NCBI GenBank assembly: GCA_963698735.1 | Contig: CAVOSA010000031.1 | Coordinates: forward strand, 1 to 64,000 | From: RPQJ01 sp963698735 | Lineage (GTDB): Bacteria > Pseudomonadota > Gammaproteobacteria > Steroidobacterales > Steroidobacteraceae | DNA: 64,000 nucleotides | Direction: 5' to 3' | In this document: positions 24,820 through 33,449 of the stretch, one piece after another | How the letters are laid out: each line of letters opens with the position of its first letter | How positions within the stretch are numbered: position 1 is the stretch's first letter | Notes under the pieces: model-generated | Told to the model about the DNA's origin: nothing | What the model saw: the letters and a program-made list of their open reading frames with translations, nothing else | The model's database searches: none | Program-made: the position numbers and the translations under genes

Positions 24820-25604
24820 TCGATCAATCGGTCGCGCAGCCGCTCGAGCACGGCAGTGTCGACGCCCAGTTCTTCGTTCAGGTACGCACGCACCGAGCCG
24901 TGCCGCTCCTCGACGGCCGCAAGGCTCGCGCGGATGTACTCCGGCCTGGCCGCGAGCATGGCTTCCTGCGCGACCTGCGACAGCGCGAGGATTGACTCCG
25001 CCGTTGCGGCCAGGCCGGCGCCGGTGCGGCCACGCCCCAGCAGTTGGGCGCGCAGGTCTACGGCCGTATCGGTCAGCGCGTAATCCTCGACGATGACGTC
25101 GCGGGACACGCCGAGCGAATCGAGTACGAGTGCTACGGCGACGCCCGTGCGATCCTTGCCCGCCGTGCAATGCACGATGGTTGCTCCCGGCCCCGCGTGA
25201 TCCAGCGCGGCGAAGACGCCGGCGAGCCGCGGCTGCAACGCAAATGGCAGGCGTTCGTACATCTTGAGCATGGCCGCGTGGACTTCAGCCGGGTCCACGG
25301 CGCCGGCAAAGGCCCGATCGCGGATGGGTGACGACTCGGCTTCGCTGTCCCACTCGAAGCGACGCACGTCGTTGCCGAGCGGCGGATTGGGATGCAGGCC
25401 GCGTTCGGCCGTGCGGCGCAGGTCGCAGACCGCGCGCACGCCGAGCGACTGCACCTGCATCGTAGCCTCAGGCGTCAGCCGCGCGAGCAGTCCCGAGCGG
25501 TACAGCCGGCCCCAGCGCACGCGACCGCCATCGGCGGTCTCGTAACCACCGCAGTCACGGAAGTTACAGCTGCCTGCGAGGTCGAGTACGCGCGGGTGGA
25601 CCAT
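24816..25604 (-). CDS. Tyrosine-protein phosphatase (PtpB-like)
   Basis: A 262-aa soluble phosphatase. The catalytic P-loop HCTAGKDRTG (Cys-x5-Arg) is of the lipid/tyrosine phosphatase type seen in Mycobacterium PtpB-like proteins. The N-terminus has NFRDCGGYETADGGRVRWGR, then LYRSG, another conserved segment of this family, and GVRAVCDLR. Substrates could be phosphotyrosine or phosphoinositide. The start ATG at 25604 gives the standard length; an upstream GTG would add 12 residues. Its stop overlaps the peptidase start, so the two are co-translated. Confidence 0.88.
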   Translation of the reverse strand: MVHPRVLDLAGSCNFRDCGGYETADGGRVRWGRLYRSGLLARLTPEATMQVQSLGVRAVCDLRRTAERGLHPNPPLGNDVRRFEWDSEAESSPIRDRAFAGAVDPAEVHAAMLKMYERLPFALQPRLAGVFAALDHAGPGATIVHCTAGKDRTGVAVALVLDSLGVSRDVIVEDYALTDTAVDLRAQLLGRGRTGAGLAATAESILALSQVAQEAMLAARPEYIRASLAAVEERHGSVRAYLNEELGVDTAVLERLRDRLIE

Positions 25605-25711
25605 CCGGTCATGATCACATGCAGCGCGCAGCGTTTCCACCGCGCAGGTCGACTACAATGTGGTGATCGAATACACGGCGCCGCGTGCGCCTGCCGGGAG
25701 TCGCCGACCGC

Positions 25712-26245
25712 ATGAACAAGTTCATCGTTGCCACGTCTGCCAGTCTTGCACTCCTGCTTGCGAGCCCCGCCCCTGCGCAGACGACGTCAGCCGGCACCGT
25801 CGATGACTCCACGATCGCGGCGACGATCAAGGCAGGCCTGCTCGACAACCGGAACACCAGTGCTGCCCGCATCAACGTCGACAGCTACCAGGGTGTCGTG
25901 CAATTGAGCGGTTTCGCGCGCTCCGAGGCCGAGAAAGTCGCAGCAACCAAGGTCGCCGAGGGCGTGCCTGGCGTAAAGGAAGTCGTCAACAGCCTCGTGC
26001 TCGCGCCGGGCACGTCGCTGGGGACCAAGCTCGACGACAGCATGATCACGGGCAAGGTCAAGGCAGCGCTCATGGACGCTGCCGACGTAAAGAGCCTGCA
26101 GATCAACGTCGAAACGCACGACGGCGTGACGCAGCTCGCCGGATTCGTGGCGTCTGAGGCGATGAAGGAAAAGGCCGGCCGGGTTGCGGCCGGCATCGAC
26201 GGCGTGAAGCGCGTGGACAACGCGCTGATGGTCAAGTCGCGCTAG
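25712..26245 (+). CDS. BON domain periplasmic protein
   Basis: A 177-aa exported protein with a signal peptide (SLALLLASPAPAQ). Two BON domains follow: first at about 38-100 (TIAATIKAGLLDNRNTSAAR, NVDSYQGVVQLSGFARSEAE), second at about 110-172 (MITGKVKAALMDAADVKSLQ, NVETHDGVTQLAGFVASEAM). BON domains bind phospholipids or surface polymers; OsmY and DolP are relatives involved in envelope integrity. The ATG at 25712 was chosen over an upstream in-frame start because it begins the signal peptide. The last 14 bp overlap the convergent dehydratase gene. Confidence 0.9.
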   Translation: MNKFIVATSASLALLLASPAPAQTTSAGTVDDSTIAATIKAGLLDNRNTSAARINVDSYQGVVQLSGFARSEAEKVAATKVAEGVPGVKEVVNSLVLAPGTSLGTKLDDSMITGKVKAALMDAADVKSLQINVETHDGVTQLAGFVASEAMKEKAGRVAAGIDGVKRVDNALMVKSR

Positions 26246-27158
26246 CCGGCTCCGCCACGGTTGCCGCGGCCGGCATCCAGTAGGCATACATGTGCACGCG
26301 TCCCGTGCGGACGTCGCACATCGCCCGCTTGGCCTGCCCGTCTTCGACCCACTGCTTGATGTTGACGCGCGCAGGCAGCTGCACGGGCGTCAGGAACTGC
26401 GTTTCCAGCTGCGAATCGAGCGGTGGAGGGTCCATCGGGCGCTCGGCGAGGCTGCGCGCCAGCGACCACATGCCGTGCGAAATCGCCCCGCGCAGGCCGA
26501 AGAAGCGCGCCGCACGGTCGCTGAGGTGGATCGGGTTGAAGTCGCGCGCCACGCGCGCATAGTTCCACGCCCGGGCCAGGTCGACGTCGAGTTCGGTGAG
26601 CACCTGGCTGTCCTTGGGGGCCTTCGGCGGTCGCGGCGGCCGTCCGCCTGTCCGCTGTACCGAGTCCGGCCAGCGCGCCATGAAGACGCAGGTTTCGCGC
26701 CAGATCGTCTGTCCCGCCCGCACGAGGTCCGTGTCCATGTCGAACGCCAGGCCTGCATCCAGCCTGCGGTAATTGCGCGCGGCCACCACGATGTTCACCG
26801 TCATGCCCGCTTCCAGGGCGCGTGGCTGGGCGATCGTGTTGGACAGGTGGATCAGGCCCATCGGACGCAGCGGAAAAGACGCAAGGCCCATGATCCGCAG
26901 GTGCAGCGGCATGGCGAGCACGTGCGGGTAGGTGATCGGCACGTAGCCGTTGCGGACGTCGGAGGCGTCGAAGGCACAGACCGCCGCGTAGCTGGCGACG
27001 CTCCTGGCGTCGATCTGCACCTTGTCGAGCCGGACCTCGAACTCAGTCGGTTCCTGGACGGAAAGCAGGTCGGGTCGGCGCGTCAGCAGTACGCGCGGAT
27101 AGGTCGCCAGCGTCGAGGGCGATTTTGCGAGCCTGAGGTGGACGGTGCGGGGCGTCAC
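26232..27158 (-). CDS. MaoC-like acyl dehydratase domain protein
   Basis: A 308-aa hot-dog-fold protein. The N-terminal half has an incomplete hot-dog repeat (YVPITYPHVLAMPLHLRIMG). The C-terminal half has the active-site pattern YARVARDFNPIHLSDRAARF (D-x4-H) and AISHGMWSLARSLAE typical of R-hydratase/MaoC dehydratases. It would (de)hydrate a 2-enoyl-CoA or hydroxyacyl-thioester; substrate unknown. The GTG start comes 1 bp after the ccmI stop, so it is translated at the end of the ccm operon. A role in haem maturation is not implied; it may just be operon-linked. Confidence 0.8.
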   Translation of the reverse strand: MTPRTVHLRLAKSPSTLATYPRVLLTRRPDLLSVQEPTEFEVRLDKVQIDARSVASYAAVCAFDASDVRNGYVPITYPHVLAMPLHLRIMGLASFPLRPMGLIHLSNTIAQPRALEAGMTVNIVVAARNYRRLDAGLAFDMDTDLVRAGQTIWRETCVFMARWPDSVQRTGGRPPRPPKAPKDSQVLTELDVDLARAWNYARVARDFNPIHLSDRAARFFGLRGAISHGMWSLARSLAERPMDPPPLDSQLETQFLTPVQLPARVNIKQWVEDGQAKRAMCDVRTGRVHMYAYWMPAAATVAEPASAT

Positions 27159-27159
27159 C

Positions 27160-28296
27160 TCAAGGCTGGACCTGGTTGATGATCACGTCGAGATTCTCGC
27201 CGCCACCCTTCTTCTGCACGGCTCGCCCGATGAGGTCCCCGCTGGCAGTCACGGCCGTCCCGCCGAACGCGACGCGCGCGACGATCTCGACATCGTTTAC
27301 CGACGAGAGATCGCGTCCCTCGATCATCGTGTTGGCGTCGCTGAGCACCACCGTGGCCGGCAAGTCGTCCGTGGCGATGCGCGTTGCGGCAATCGGCGGA
27401 CCCGGAATTCCCGGCTCGCGTGCAGCGACGAACAGCGTTACGCCGGGCTTCACCTTGGCGGCAATGGCCGGATCGACCTTGACGCTGATACGGATCGTGC
27501 GGCCCTTGGGCGCGACTTCGCCTCCCATCCCGGCACCACCACCCATCGGGCCCGCACCCATTCCGCCACCCATGCCACCGGCGGCCGTCGCCGGCGCTGT
27601 GCTTACCGGTACTTCGACGCCCAGTTCCTTGAGCTGGTTCGCGATGACGTCGCGGATTTCCGGCGGCGGGTTGCCTTCCAGGAGCTTGGTCCAGCTCTTC
27701 TTCGCGGTCTCGTTGTCGCCGGCACGCGCGGCCATCACGCCGAGGTACCAGAGCGCCTTCTGGTTGCCGGCGTCCGCGATCAGCGCAGCATCGACGATCG
27801 CTCTCGCGCGCGGCTGTACTGCCGGGTCGTCCGTGAGGACCAGGGCCTCGGCCAGGTCGAGTTCCAGCGCGATGTCCTTCTGCGGCGACATCGAATTGGC
27901 TTTCTCGTAGGATTCCGCGGCTTTCGCCGCGTTGCCATTCACGAGGTACGTGCGACCGAGCATGCGCCAGCCTTCGAGATCGTTCGGGTTCTTCGCCAGT
28001 CGCGCCTCGAGCGAGGCCGTCACCTGGTCCATCGTCCCGGCCGCCCCCGCGGCGCCGTGGCCGGCCGGCAACGGTGCTGCCGACATGGGACTGTCCCACG
28101 GGAAGTTGTTCACCTTCGCGTACAGGCCGATCGAGCCGAGCAGGATGCCCACCGCGAGTGCGAACGCGAACGGTGCGGCCTTCTTTGCGACCGGTTCGCC
28201 CTTGACTGCGGCCGGCAGAGGTTTGACGAGCGGATAGCTCACGAGCGCGATGGCGGCGAGCACCATCAGCACGACTACTACGACGAATGCACTCAT
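27160..28296 (-). CDS. ccmI: Cytochrome c-type biogenesis protein CcmI
   Basis: A 378-aa CcmI, chaperone for apocytochrome c in System I. Two N-terminal membrane helices (FVVVVVLMVLAAIALVSYPL; FAFALAVGILLGSIGLY) are followed by TPR repeats (about 90-220: LEARLAKNPNDLEGWRMLGR, TYLVNGNAAKAAESYEKANS) and a C-terminal beta domain (IRISVKVDPAIAAKVKPGVT). Between them sits a Gly/Met-rich linker (GGMGGGMGAGPMGGGAGMGG) that is unusual in this family. The ATG overlaps the ccmH stop by one base (TGATG), so translation is coupled. Confidence 0.88.
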   Translation of the reverse strand: MSAFVVVVVLMVLAAIALVSYPLVKPLPAAVKGEPVAKKAAPFAFALAVGILLGSIGLYAKVNNFPWDSPMSAAPLPAGHGAAGAAGTMDQVTASLEARLAKNPNDLEGWRMLGRTYLVNGNAAKAAESYEKANSMSPQKDIALELDLAEALVLTDDPAVQPRARAIVDAALIADAGNQKALWYLGVMAARAGDNETAKKSWTKLLEGNPPPEIRDVIANQLKELGVEVPVSTAPATAAGGMGGGMGAGPMGGGAGMGGEVAPKGRTIRISVKVDPAIAAKVKPGVTLFVAAREPGIPGPPIAATRIATDDLPATVVLSDANTMIEGRDLSSVNDVEIVARVAFGGTAVTASGDLIGRAVQKKGGGENLDVIINQVQP

Positions 28297-28742
28297 CACG
28301 ATTTACCAGCCTCCGGGCTGTCGTCATTCACCTGCGCGGCCTGCTTGCGGATGAAGCGGAGCCCTAAGAACGTACCAAGGAGCAGCAGCAGCACGGGCGC
28401 TGCCCAGAGCAGGTAATTGACCGGCGTCATGCGCGGCCGATAGAGCACGAAGTCGCCATAGCGCTCGATCATGAAGGTGCGGATCTCGTCGTCCGACTTG
28501 CCCGCCGCCAGCATTTCGCGCACCTCGCGGCGCAGGTCCTGCGCCAGCGTGGCGTTCGAGTCTGCAATGGTCTGGTTCTGGCAGACGAGGCAGCGCAGCT
28601 CGCGGTTGATGTGTTCGTACCGAGCCTGCATGGCCGGATCGTCGAACGCGCGTTCGTAATCGATCGCGAGCGCAGGCACCGCGGCGGCGCACAGCAGCGC
28701 GAGCAAGGTCGCCCGCAGGAAACGAGGAATGATCAGCAGCAT
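28296..28742 (-). CDS. ccmH: Cytochrome c-type biogenesis protein CcmH
   Basis: A 148-aa thiol-reducing subunit that keeps apocytochrome CxxCH cysteines reduced. Signal (LALLCAAAVPALAI) and a C-terminal membrane helix (YLLWAAPVLLLLLGTFLG) flank the domain with the redox motif LRCLVCQNQTI. ATLAQDLRREVREMLAAGKS and DDEIRTFMIERYGDFVLYRP are the family's conserved helices. The ATG at 28742 is 5 bp below the ccmG stop. This is the short CcmH without the TPR part, which is separate as ccmI. Confidence 0.92.
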   Translation of the reverse strand: MLLIIPRFLRATLLALLCAAAVPALAIDYERAFDDPAMQARYEHINRELRCLVCQNQTIADSNATLAQDLRREVREMLAAGKSDDEIRTFMIERYGDFVLYRPRMTPVNYLLWAAPVLLLLLGTFLGLRFIRKQAAQVNDDSPEAGKS

Positions 28743-28747
28743 GTTGT

Positions 28748-29293
28748 TCAACCCTTGGCCGACGTTGCGCCAGCACTGGCCGCCTGGATGCGCGGCAGGA
28801 ATTCTTTGGTCCAGACTTCCATCGTCATGGGAGCAATGTGCTTGAACAGCACCGTGCCGTCCGGACCGATCAGGAACGTCTCCGGCGCTCCGTACACGCC
28901 CCAATCGATCGCGACGCGGCCTTCCGGATCCGACGCGACCACCGAGTAGGGGTTGCCGAGGGTCCGTAGCCATTCCTCCGCCGCGGCATTGTCGTCCTTC
29001 CAGTTGAGGCCGATCAGCGGAACCGCATTGGTCCTGGCGATGGCGAGCAGCGTGTCGTGCTCCTGACGGCAACCGCCGCACCAGGTGCCCCACACGTTCA
29101 ATACCCACGGGCGACCGAGGAGTTCCTTCGATGCGACCGGGTAGGTCGCGTCCTGCAGGCTGGGCAGCGTGAACTCGGGTGCCTGTTTGCCAATCAACGG
29201 CGAAGGCACGTACGACGGATCGCGGAACAGCCCCACGAGCAGGAACCCGACGAGCAGCGCGAACAATGCAAGAGGTAGACCAAACTTGAGCAT
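28748..29293 (-). CDS. ccmG: Thiol:disulfide interchange protein CcmG/DsbE
   Basis: A 181-aa membrane-anchored thioredoxin-like reductant for cytochrome c maturation. An N-terminal anchor (LALFALLVGFLLVGLF) is followed by PLIGKQAPEFTLPSL and the active site WGTWCGGCRQEH (CxxC, with the acidic neighbourhood typical of DsbE). GVYGAPETFLIGPDGTVLFK supplies the cis-Pro loop. Its gene is between ccmF and ccmH, the usual order. Confidence 0.93.
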   Translation of the reverse strand: MLKFGLPLALFALLVGFLLVGLFRDPSYVPSPLIGKQAPEFTLPSLQDATYPVASKELLGRPWVLNVWGTWCGGCRQEHDTLLAIARTNAVPLIGLNWKDDNAAAEEWLRTLGNPYSVVASDPEGRVAIDWGVYGAPETFLIGPDGTVLFKHIAPMTMEVWTKEFLPRIQAASAGATSAKG

Positions 29294-29311
29294 GGCGGAT
29301 TCCCAGCGATC

Positions 29312-31270
29312 TCAGGAGGCTTTCGCCGCTTGGCCGGCGCCGAGCTTGACGTCTGCCTCGGCCTTCTTCGTGCGGTAACGGCGATCCGTGATCGCAATGA
29401 AGCCGCCGATGGCCATGACCAGCGCGCCGAACCAGATGAAGCGAACCATGGGCTTGTACTGCATGCGCAGGCTCCACGCGCCCTCGCCCAGGTCGTCCCC
29501 CATGGCGACGAACAGGTCGCGATTCCAGTCGACCTCGATGCCGGCCTCCGACATCGGCATCGTCCGCACGCGGTAGATGCGCTTCTGCGGGTGCAGCTTG
29601 GCGATTTCCCTGTCGCCCTCGAACACCGTGAAATGCGCCTGCACCGCGTCGTAGTTGGGCCCGGCTACCTGCGAGAGGCTGTCGAAGGCGAACCTGTAGC
29701 CCTGCAGCTCGTACGTCTGCCCCGGCTTCAGCGCGACGTCCTTCTCGATGCGGTAGCTCTGCACGACGGTGACGCCGATGCAGAACATCGCGACGCCCAG
29801 GTGCGCCACGGTCATGCCGAGCACGCCGCGCGACAGGGACTGGCCGTTGCGCAGGCGCTGGAACGGTTCATAGAGAGCGGACAGGATCACCCAGAATGCC
29901 GCGGTCAGGCCCACGGTCGCCATCAGGTTGAAACCGCCGTAGAAGAAGATCGGAATGGCGACGCCCGCAACGATGGAGATCGCGAGCATCGTCAGCAGCG
30001 CCTTGCGCTTCGCCTCGAGCTTGGAATGCTTCCAGGTGCTGTGCATGCCGATCGCGAGCAATGCCATGAGTGGCAGCGTCGGGATCAGGAACACCAGGTT
30101 GAAGTACGGCGGGCCGACCGAGATCTTGCCCATGTTGAGCGCGTCCAGGAACAGCGGGTACAGCGTGCCGATCAGGATCAGCGCCGTGGTGACCAGCAGC
30201 AACATGTTGTTGAAGAGCAGGAACGACTCGCGCGAGAGGCCATCGAAGCCGCCTTTCGTGCGCAATCCCGGACCGCGCCACATGTACAGCGCGAGCGAGC
30301 CGCCAATGCACAGGCCCAGGAACCCCAGGATGAACAGGCCGCGGCCAGGGTCACTGGCAAAGGCATGCACCGAGACCAGCACGCCCGAACGCACCAGGAA
30401 CGTGCCGAGCAGGCTCAGCGAGAACGCAATGATCGAGAGCAGCAACGTCCAGCTCTTGAAGAGCCCGCGCTTTTCCGTGACCGCCAGCGAGTGGATCAGC
30501 GCGGTGCCGACGAGCCAGGGCATGAACGACGCGTTCTCGACCGGATCCCAGAACCACCAGCCGCCCCAGCCGAGTTCGTAGTACGCCCACCAGCTGCCGA
30601 GCGCGATGCCGCCGGTCAGCATCATCCATGCGAGCGTTGTCCATGGCCGTGTCCAGCGGGCCCACTTTTCATCGAGCTTGCCTTCCAGCAGCGCGGCCAC
30701 CGCAAAGGCGAAGGCCACGGAGAACCCGACGTAGCCGAGGTACAGCATCGGCGGATGTATGGCGAGCGCGAAATCCTGCAACAGCGGATTCAGGTCCTGG
30801 CCATCTGCTGCGGCCGGAATCAAGCGCTCGAACGGATTGGAGGTGAACAGGACGAACGCCTGGAAGCCGACGCTGATGAAGCCCAGAACGCCGAGCACCC
30901 GGGCGGCGAAGGACTCCGGCAGGTTCTTGCTGAAAACGGCCACCGCTATGGACCACGCCGACAGAGACAGCGCCCAGAGCAGCAGCGAGCCTTCGTGCGC
31001 GCCCCACACGGCAGAGAAGCGGTAGAGCGCAGGCAGCGCCGAATTCGAGTTGTTGGCGACGTACAGGACGGAGAAATCGTGCACGTAGAAGGCGTACGCC
31101 AGCACCGCGAACGACAGCGCGACGAACACGAACTGCCCGGCGACCGCAGGACGTACGGCCGCCATCCAGCGGCGGTTGCCGACCGCCGGACCCACCAGGC
31201 CGAAGAAGGCCTGCGCACAGGACAACAGCAGTGCGAGGATCAGCGCAAACAAGCCGAGTTCAATGACCAT
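29312..31270 (-). CDS. ccmF: Haem lyase CcmF
   Basis: A 652-aa polytopic inner-membrane protein that ligates haem to apocytochrome c. The haem-handling WWD domain GWGGWWFWDPVENASFMPWL is present, with flanking His-containing helices and the conserved FFG-like segments (HVLAIHPPMLYLGYVGFSVA-type). About 14-15 helices are predicted plus a periplasmic C-terminal domain. Start ATG at 31270 begins MVIELGLFALILALLL as in other CcmF. Length is normal for the family (about 650). Confidence 0.95.
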   Translation of the reverse strand: MVIELGLFALILALLLSCAQAFFGLVGPAVGNRRWMAAVRPAVAGQFVFVALSFAVLAYAFYVHDFSVLYVANNSNSALPALYRFSAVWGAHEGSLLLWALSLSAWSIAVAVFSKNLPESFAARVLGVLGFISVGFQAFVLFTSNPFERLIPAAADGQDLNPLLQDFALAIHPPMLYLGYVGFSVAFAFAVAALLEGKLDEKWARWTRPWTTLAWMMLTGGIALGSWWAYYELGWGGWWFWDPVENASFMPWLVGTALIHSLAVTEKRGLFKSWTLLLSIIAFSLSLLGTFLVRSGVLVSVHAFASDPGRGLFILGFLGLCIGGSLALYMWRGPGLRTKGGFDGLSRESFLLFNNMLLLVTTALILIGTLYPLFLDALNMGKISVGPPYFNLVFLIPTLPLMALLAIGMHSTWKHSKLEAKRKALLTMLAISIVAGVAIPIFFYGGFNLMATVGLTAAFWVILSALYEPFQRLRNGQSLSRGVLGMTVAHLGVAMFCIGVTVVQSYRIEKDVALKPGQTYELQGYRFAFDSLSQVAGPNYDAVQAHFTVFEGDREIAKLHPQKRIYRVRTMPMSEAGIEVDWNRDLFVAMGDDLGEGAWSLRMQYKPMVRFIWFGALVMAIGGFIAITDRRYRTKKAEADVKLGAGQAAKAS

Positions 31271-31313
31271 GCGGTGGTTGCTCCATGACGGGGCGTGTAT
31301 CGGTCAGTAGCGG

Positions 31314-31796
31314 TCAGGTGCTGCCAGGGGCCGGGGCAGTCGCGGTTGTATTGCTTTCCGGCGCGTTGTTCGCCGCGTCCATGTGCGGCTTCAGGCTGTC
31401 GGCCACTTCGGGCGGCATATAGTTTTCGTCGTGCTTGGCAAGGACTTCCTCGGCCACGAAGCGACTACCATCGAGTTTGCCGCGGGCGATGACGCCCTGC
31501 CCCTCGCGGAACAGGTCCGGCAGTACGCCGGTGTAGCTGACCGGGATTTCCTTCTGGAAGTCCGTCAGCACGAACGTGACTTCGAGGCTGCCCGGCTGGC
31601 GCTTGACGCTGTTGTTCTGCACCAGTCCGCCGACGCGGAACGTGCGGCTCGAGGGAGCCTCGCCGGCGCTGATCTGTGTCGGGCTGTAGTAGTAGAGCAG
31701 GTTCTGGTTGAACGCCTTCAAGGCAAAGGCCGTGGCGATACCGACGCCGGCCAGGATGGCGACGACGGTGACCATGCGCTTCTGTCGCGGTGTCAT
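31314..31796 (-). CDS. ccmE: Haem chaperone CcmE
   Basis: A 160-aa haem chaperone. The N-terminal TM anchor (RMVTVVAILAGVGIATAFAL) is followed by an OB-fold (TFRVGGLVQNNSVKR, VTFVLTDFQKEIPVSYTGVL) and the covalent haem-binding site LAKHDENYMPPE (His-x3-Tyr). A flexible Ala/Pro/Thr tail ends the protein. The ATG at 31796 overlaps the ccmD stop (ATGA). Length fits the family. Confidence 0.95.
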   Translation of the reverse strand: MTPRQKRMVTVVAILAGVGIATAFALKAFNQNLLYYYSPTQISAGEAPSSRTFRVGGLVQNNSVKRQPGSLEVTFVLTDFQKEIPVSYTGVLPDLFREGQGVIARGKLDGSRFVAEEVLAKHDENYMPPEVADSLKPHMDAANNAPESNTTATAPAPGST

Positions 31797-31966
31797 GAAC
31801 GATTCTCCCGGGCAAGTTCGGTGCGCCGCATGGCGGCAGTCTGGGCTTCGGTTTCGGAGCGGCGGGCCGCCCACCAGTTCCAGAGCAGGACCAGGGCGGT
31901 CAGGCCATAGGCGGGCCACACGTATTCCGCGTAACCCCCCATCTCAAGAAACTTCTGTAAATCCAT
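31793..31966 (-). CDS. ccmD: Haem exporter protein CcmD
   Basis: A short, 57-aa single-pass membrane protein easily missed by gene finders. MDLQKFLEMGGYAEYVWPAY, then GLTALVLLWNWWAARRSE, has the typical CcmD helix and charged tail. It is needed for release of haem-loaded CcmE from the CcmABC complex. The position between ccmC and ccmE and a 4-bp ATGA overlap with ccmE support it; the ATG at 31966 begins 3 bp after the ccmC stop. Confidence 0.88.
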   Translation of the reverse strand: MDLQKFLEMGGYAEYVWPAYGLTALVLLWNWWAARRSETEAQTAAMRRTELARENRS

Positions 31967-31969
31967 GAA

Positions 31970-32701
31970 TTAACTCGCTTCTTTAAGCCAGTTCGCGTTG
32001 CGTTCGCGGCGCAGGATCTCGCCGCGCAAACGGCGGGAAATGGCCCAGCCGAAATACAGCTGGAAACCGGCCATCATGATGAACAACGGAATGAGCATCG
32101 CTATCTGGATGGACGGTTTATCGAGCTTGGTCACGCTTGCGGGCTGGTGCAGGGTCGTCCACCACTCCACGGAGTAATGGATGATCGGCACGTTGATGAC
32201 GCCGACCAGCGCCAGCACGGCGCTGGCCCGGTCGGCCCGCTGCGGGTCGTCGAACGAAGCCCGCAGCGCCATGTAGCCCAGGTACAGGAACAACAGCAGC
32301 AGTTCCGAGGTGAGCCGGGCGTCCCAGACCCACCACGTGCCCCACATCGGTTTGCCCCAGATCGAGCCGGTTGCCAAGGCCAGGAACGTGAACGAGGCGC
32401 CGATCGGAGCGCAGGCTGCCGCAGCGGCATGTGCCAGCTTGATGCGCCAGATCAGGCCAACGCCCGCCGCCACCGCCATGACCACGTACGTGAACATGGA
32501 CATCCAGGCGCTCGGCGCATGGACGTAGAGGATGCGGAACCCGTCCCCCTGCTGGTAATCGGCGGGCGCCTTGACCAGGCCCCACCAGGTGGCGACCAGG
32601 ATCAGGGCCAGCGATGCCCAGCCGAACCACGGCGCCAGGTTCCCCAGGATGCGGTAGGCATGGGGCGGCGATGCGAGCTTATGGAACCAGGTCCACGACA
32701 T
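31970..32701 (-). CDS. ccmC: Haem exporter permease CcmC
   Basis: A 243-aa six-helix membrane protein handling haem for CcmE. The WWD-type motif GKPMWGTWWVWDARLTSELL is present, with conserved His residues in YVHAPSAWMSMFTYVVMAVA and INVPIIHYSVEWWTTLHQ. Length and order match CcmC. ATG at 32701, stop TAA at 31970. Confidence 0.95.
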   Translation of the reverse strand: MSWTWFHKLASPPHAYRILGNLAPWFGWASLALILVATWWGLVKAPADYQQGDGFRILYVHAPSAWMSMFTYVVMAVAAGVGLIWRIKLAHAAAAACAPIGASFTFLALATGSIWGKPMWGTWWVWDARLTSELLLLFLYLGYMALRASFDDPQRADRASAVLALVGVINVPIIHYSVEWWTTLHQPASVTKLDKPSIQIAMLIPLFIMMAGFQLYFGWAISRRLRGEILRRERNANWLKEAS

Positions 32702-32759
32702 GTTGTCCCTCTTGACCGGTCAACGTCCGTTGCGTTCAGTCGATTGCGTCAAATACTTG

Positions 32760-33449
32760 TCAATTCTCGACGCTGATGCGGATCGCCGCAGACATTGCCA
32801 GCGGTCCCAGGCTCAGCGCCATGAAAAAGATCGCCGCCAGCAGTTGCAGCGGACCGGCCGGGGAATCCCCGTCCATCTGCATAGCCACCGCTCGGGCACC
32901 AAAAATCAGCAGCGGCATGGCGAGCGGCAGCACCAGCAGCGACAGCAGCACGCTACCCCGGCGCACGCCCACCGTGAGGGCGGCACCGATGCCGCCCAGC
33001 ACGCTCAGGGTACCGGTTCCCAGGAGCAGCGAAAGCATCAGGACGCCCCAGGCGCTGGTCGGCAGGCCGAGGCCCGTGCCCACGATTGGCGCCATGATCA
33101 CCAGCGGCAGCCCGGTCAGGACCCAGTGGGCCGCCACCTTGGCCAGCAGCAGCCAGCCGAGTGGTTGTCCGGACAGCACCCATTGCTCGGTCGTGCCGTC
33201 CTCGACGTCGGCACGGAACAGGGCTTCGAGGGCGAGCAGGGATGCCAGCAGCGCCGCGACCCAGACCACGCCGCCGCCGATTTCACGCAATGCGGACAGG
33301 TCCGGCGTGGTCGCGAGCGGGAACATCGTGGTGACGACCACATAGAAGATGAGCGGCTGGGCGACTTCGTCCCAGCGCCGCCAGGCGAGCGTCATGTCGC
33401 GCTGGAAAACCAGCTTGGCCGCCGCGATGGTCGGCGTGCGCTGGGTCAT
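32760..33449 (-). CDS. ccmB: Haem exporter permease CcmB
   Basis: A 229-aa ABC-transporter-type membrane subunit, partner of CcmA in releasing haem-CcmE. VFQRDMTLAWRRWDEVAQPL is the N-terminal CcmB signature, FRADVEDGTTEQWVLSGQPL lies in a cytoplasmic loop that contacts the ATPase, and six helices follow. The ATG at 33449 overlaps the ccmA stop (ATGA). Confidence 0.94.
   Translation of the reverse strand: MTQRTPTIAAAKLVFQRDMTLAWRRWDEVAQPLIFYVVVTTMFPLATTPDLSALREIGGGVVWVAALLASLLALEALFRADVEDGTTEQWVLSGQPLGWLLLAKVAAHWVLTGLPLVIMAPIVGTGLGLPTSAWGVLMLSLLLGTGTLSVLGGIGAALTVGVRRGSVLLSLLVLPLAMPLLIFGARAVAMQMDGDSPAGPLQLLAAIFFMALSLGPLAMSAAIRISVEN

Noticed and set aside
29330..31288. A 652-codon plus-strand frame opposite ccmF
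   Set aside because: Antisense shadow of ccmF; highly charged composition and no recognisable fold.
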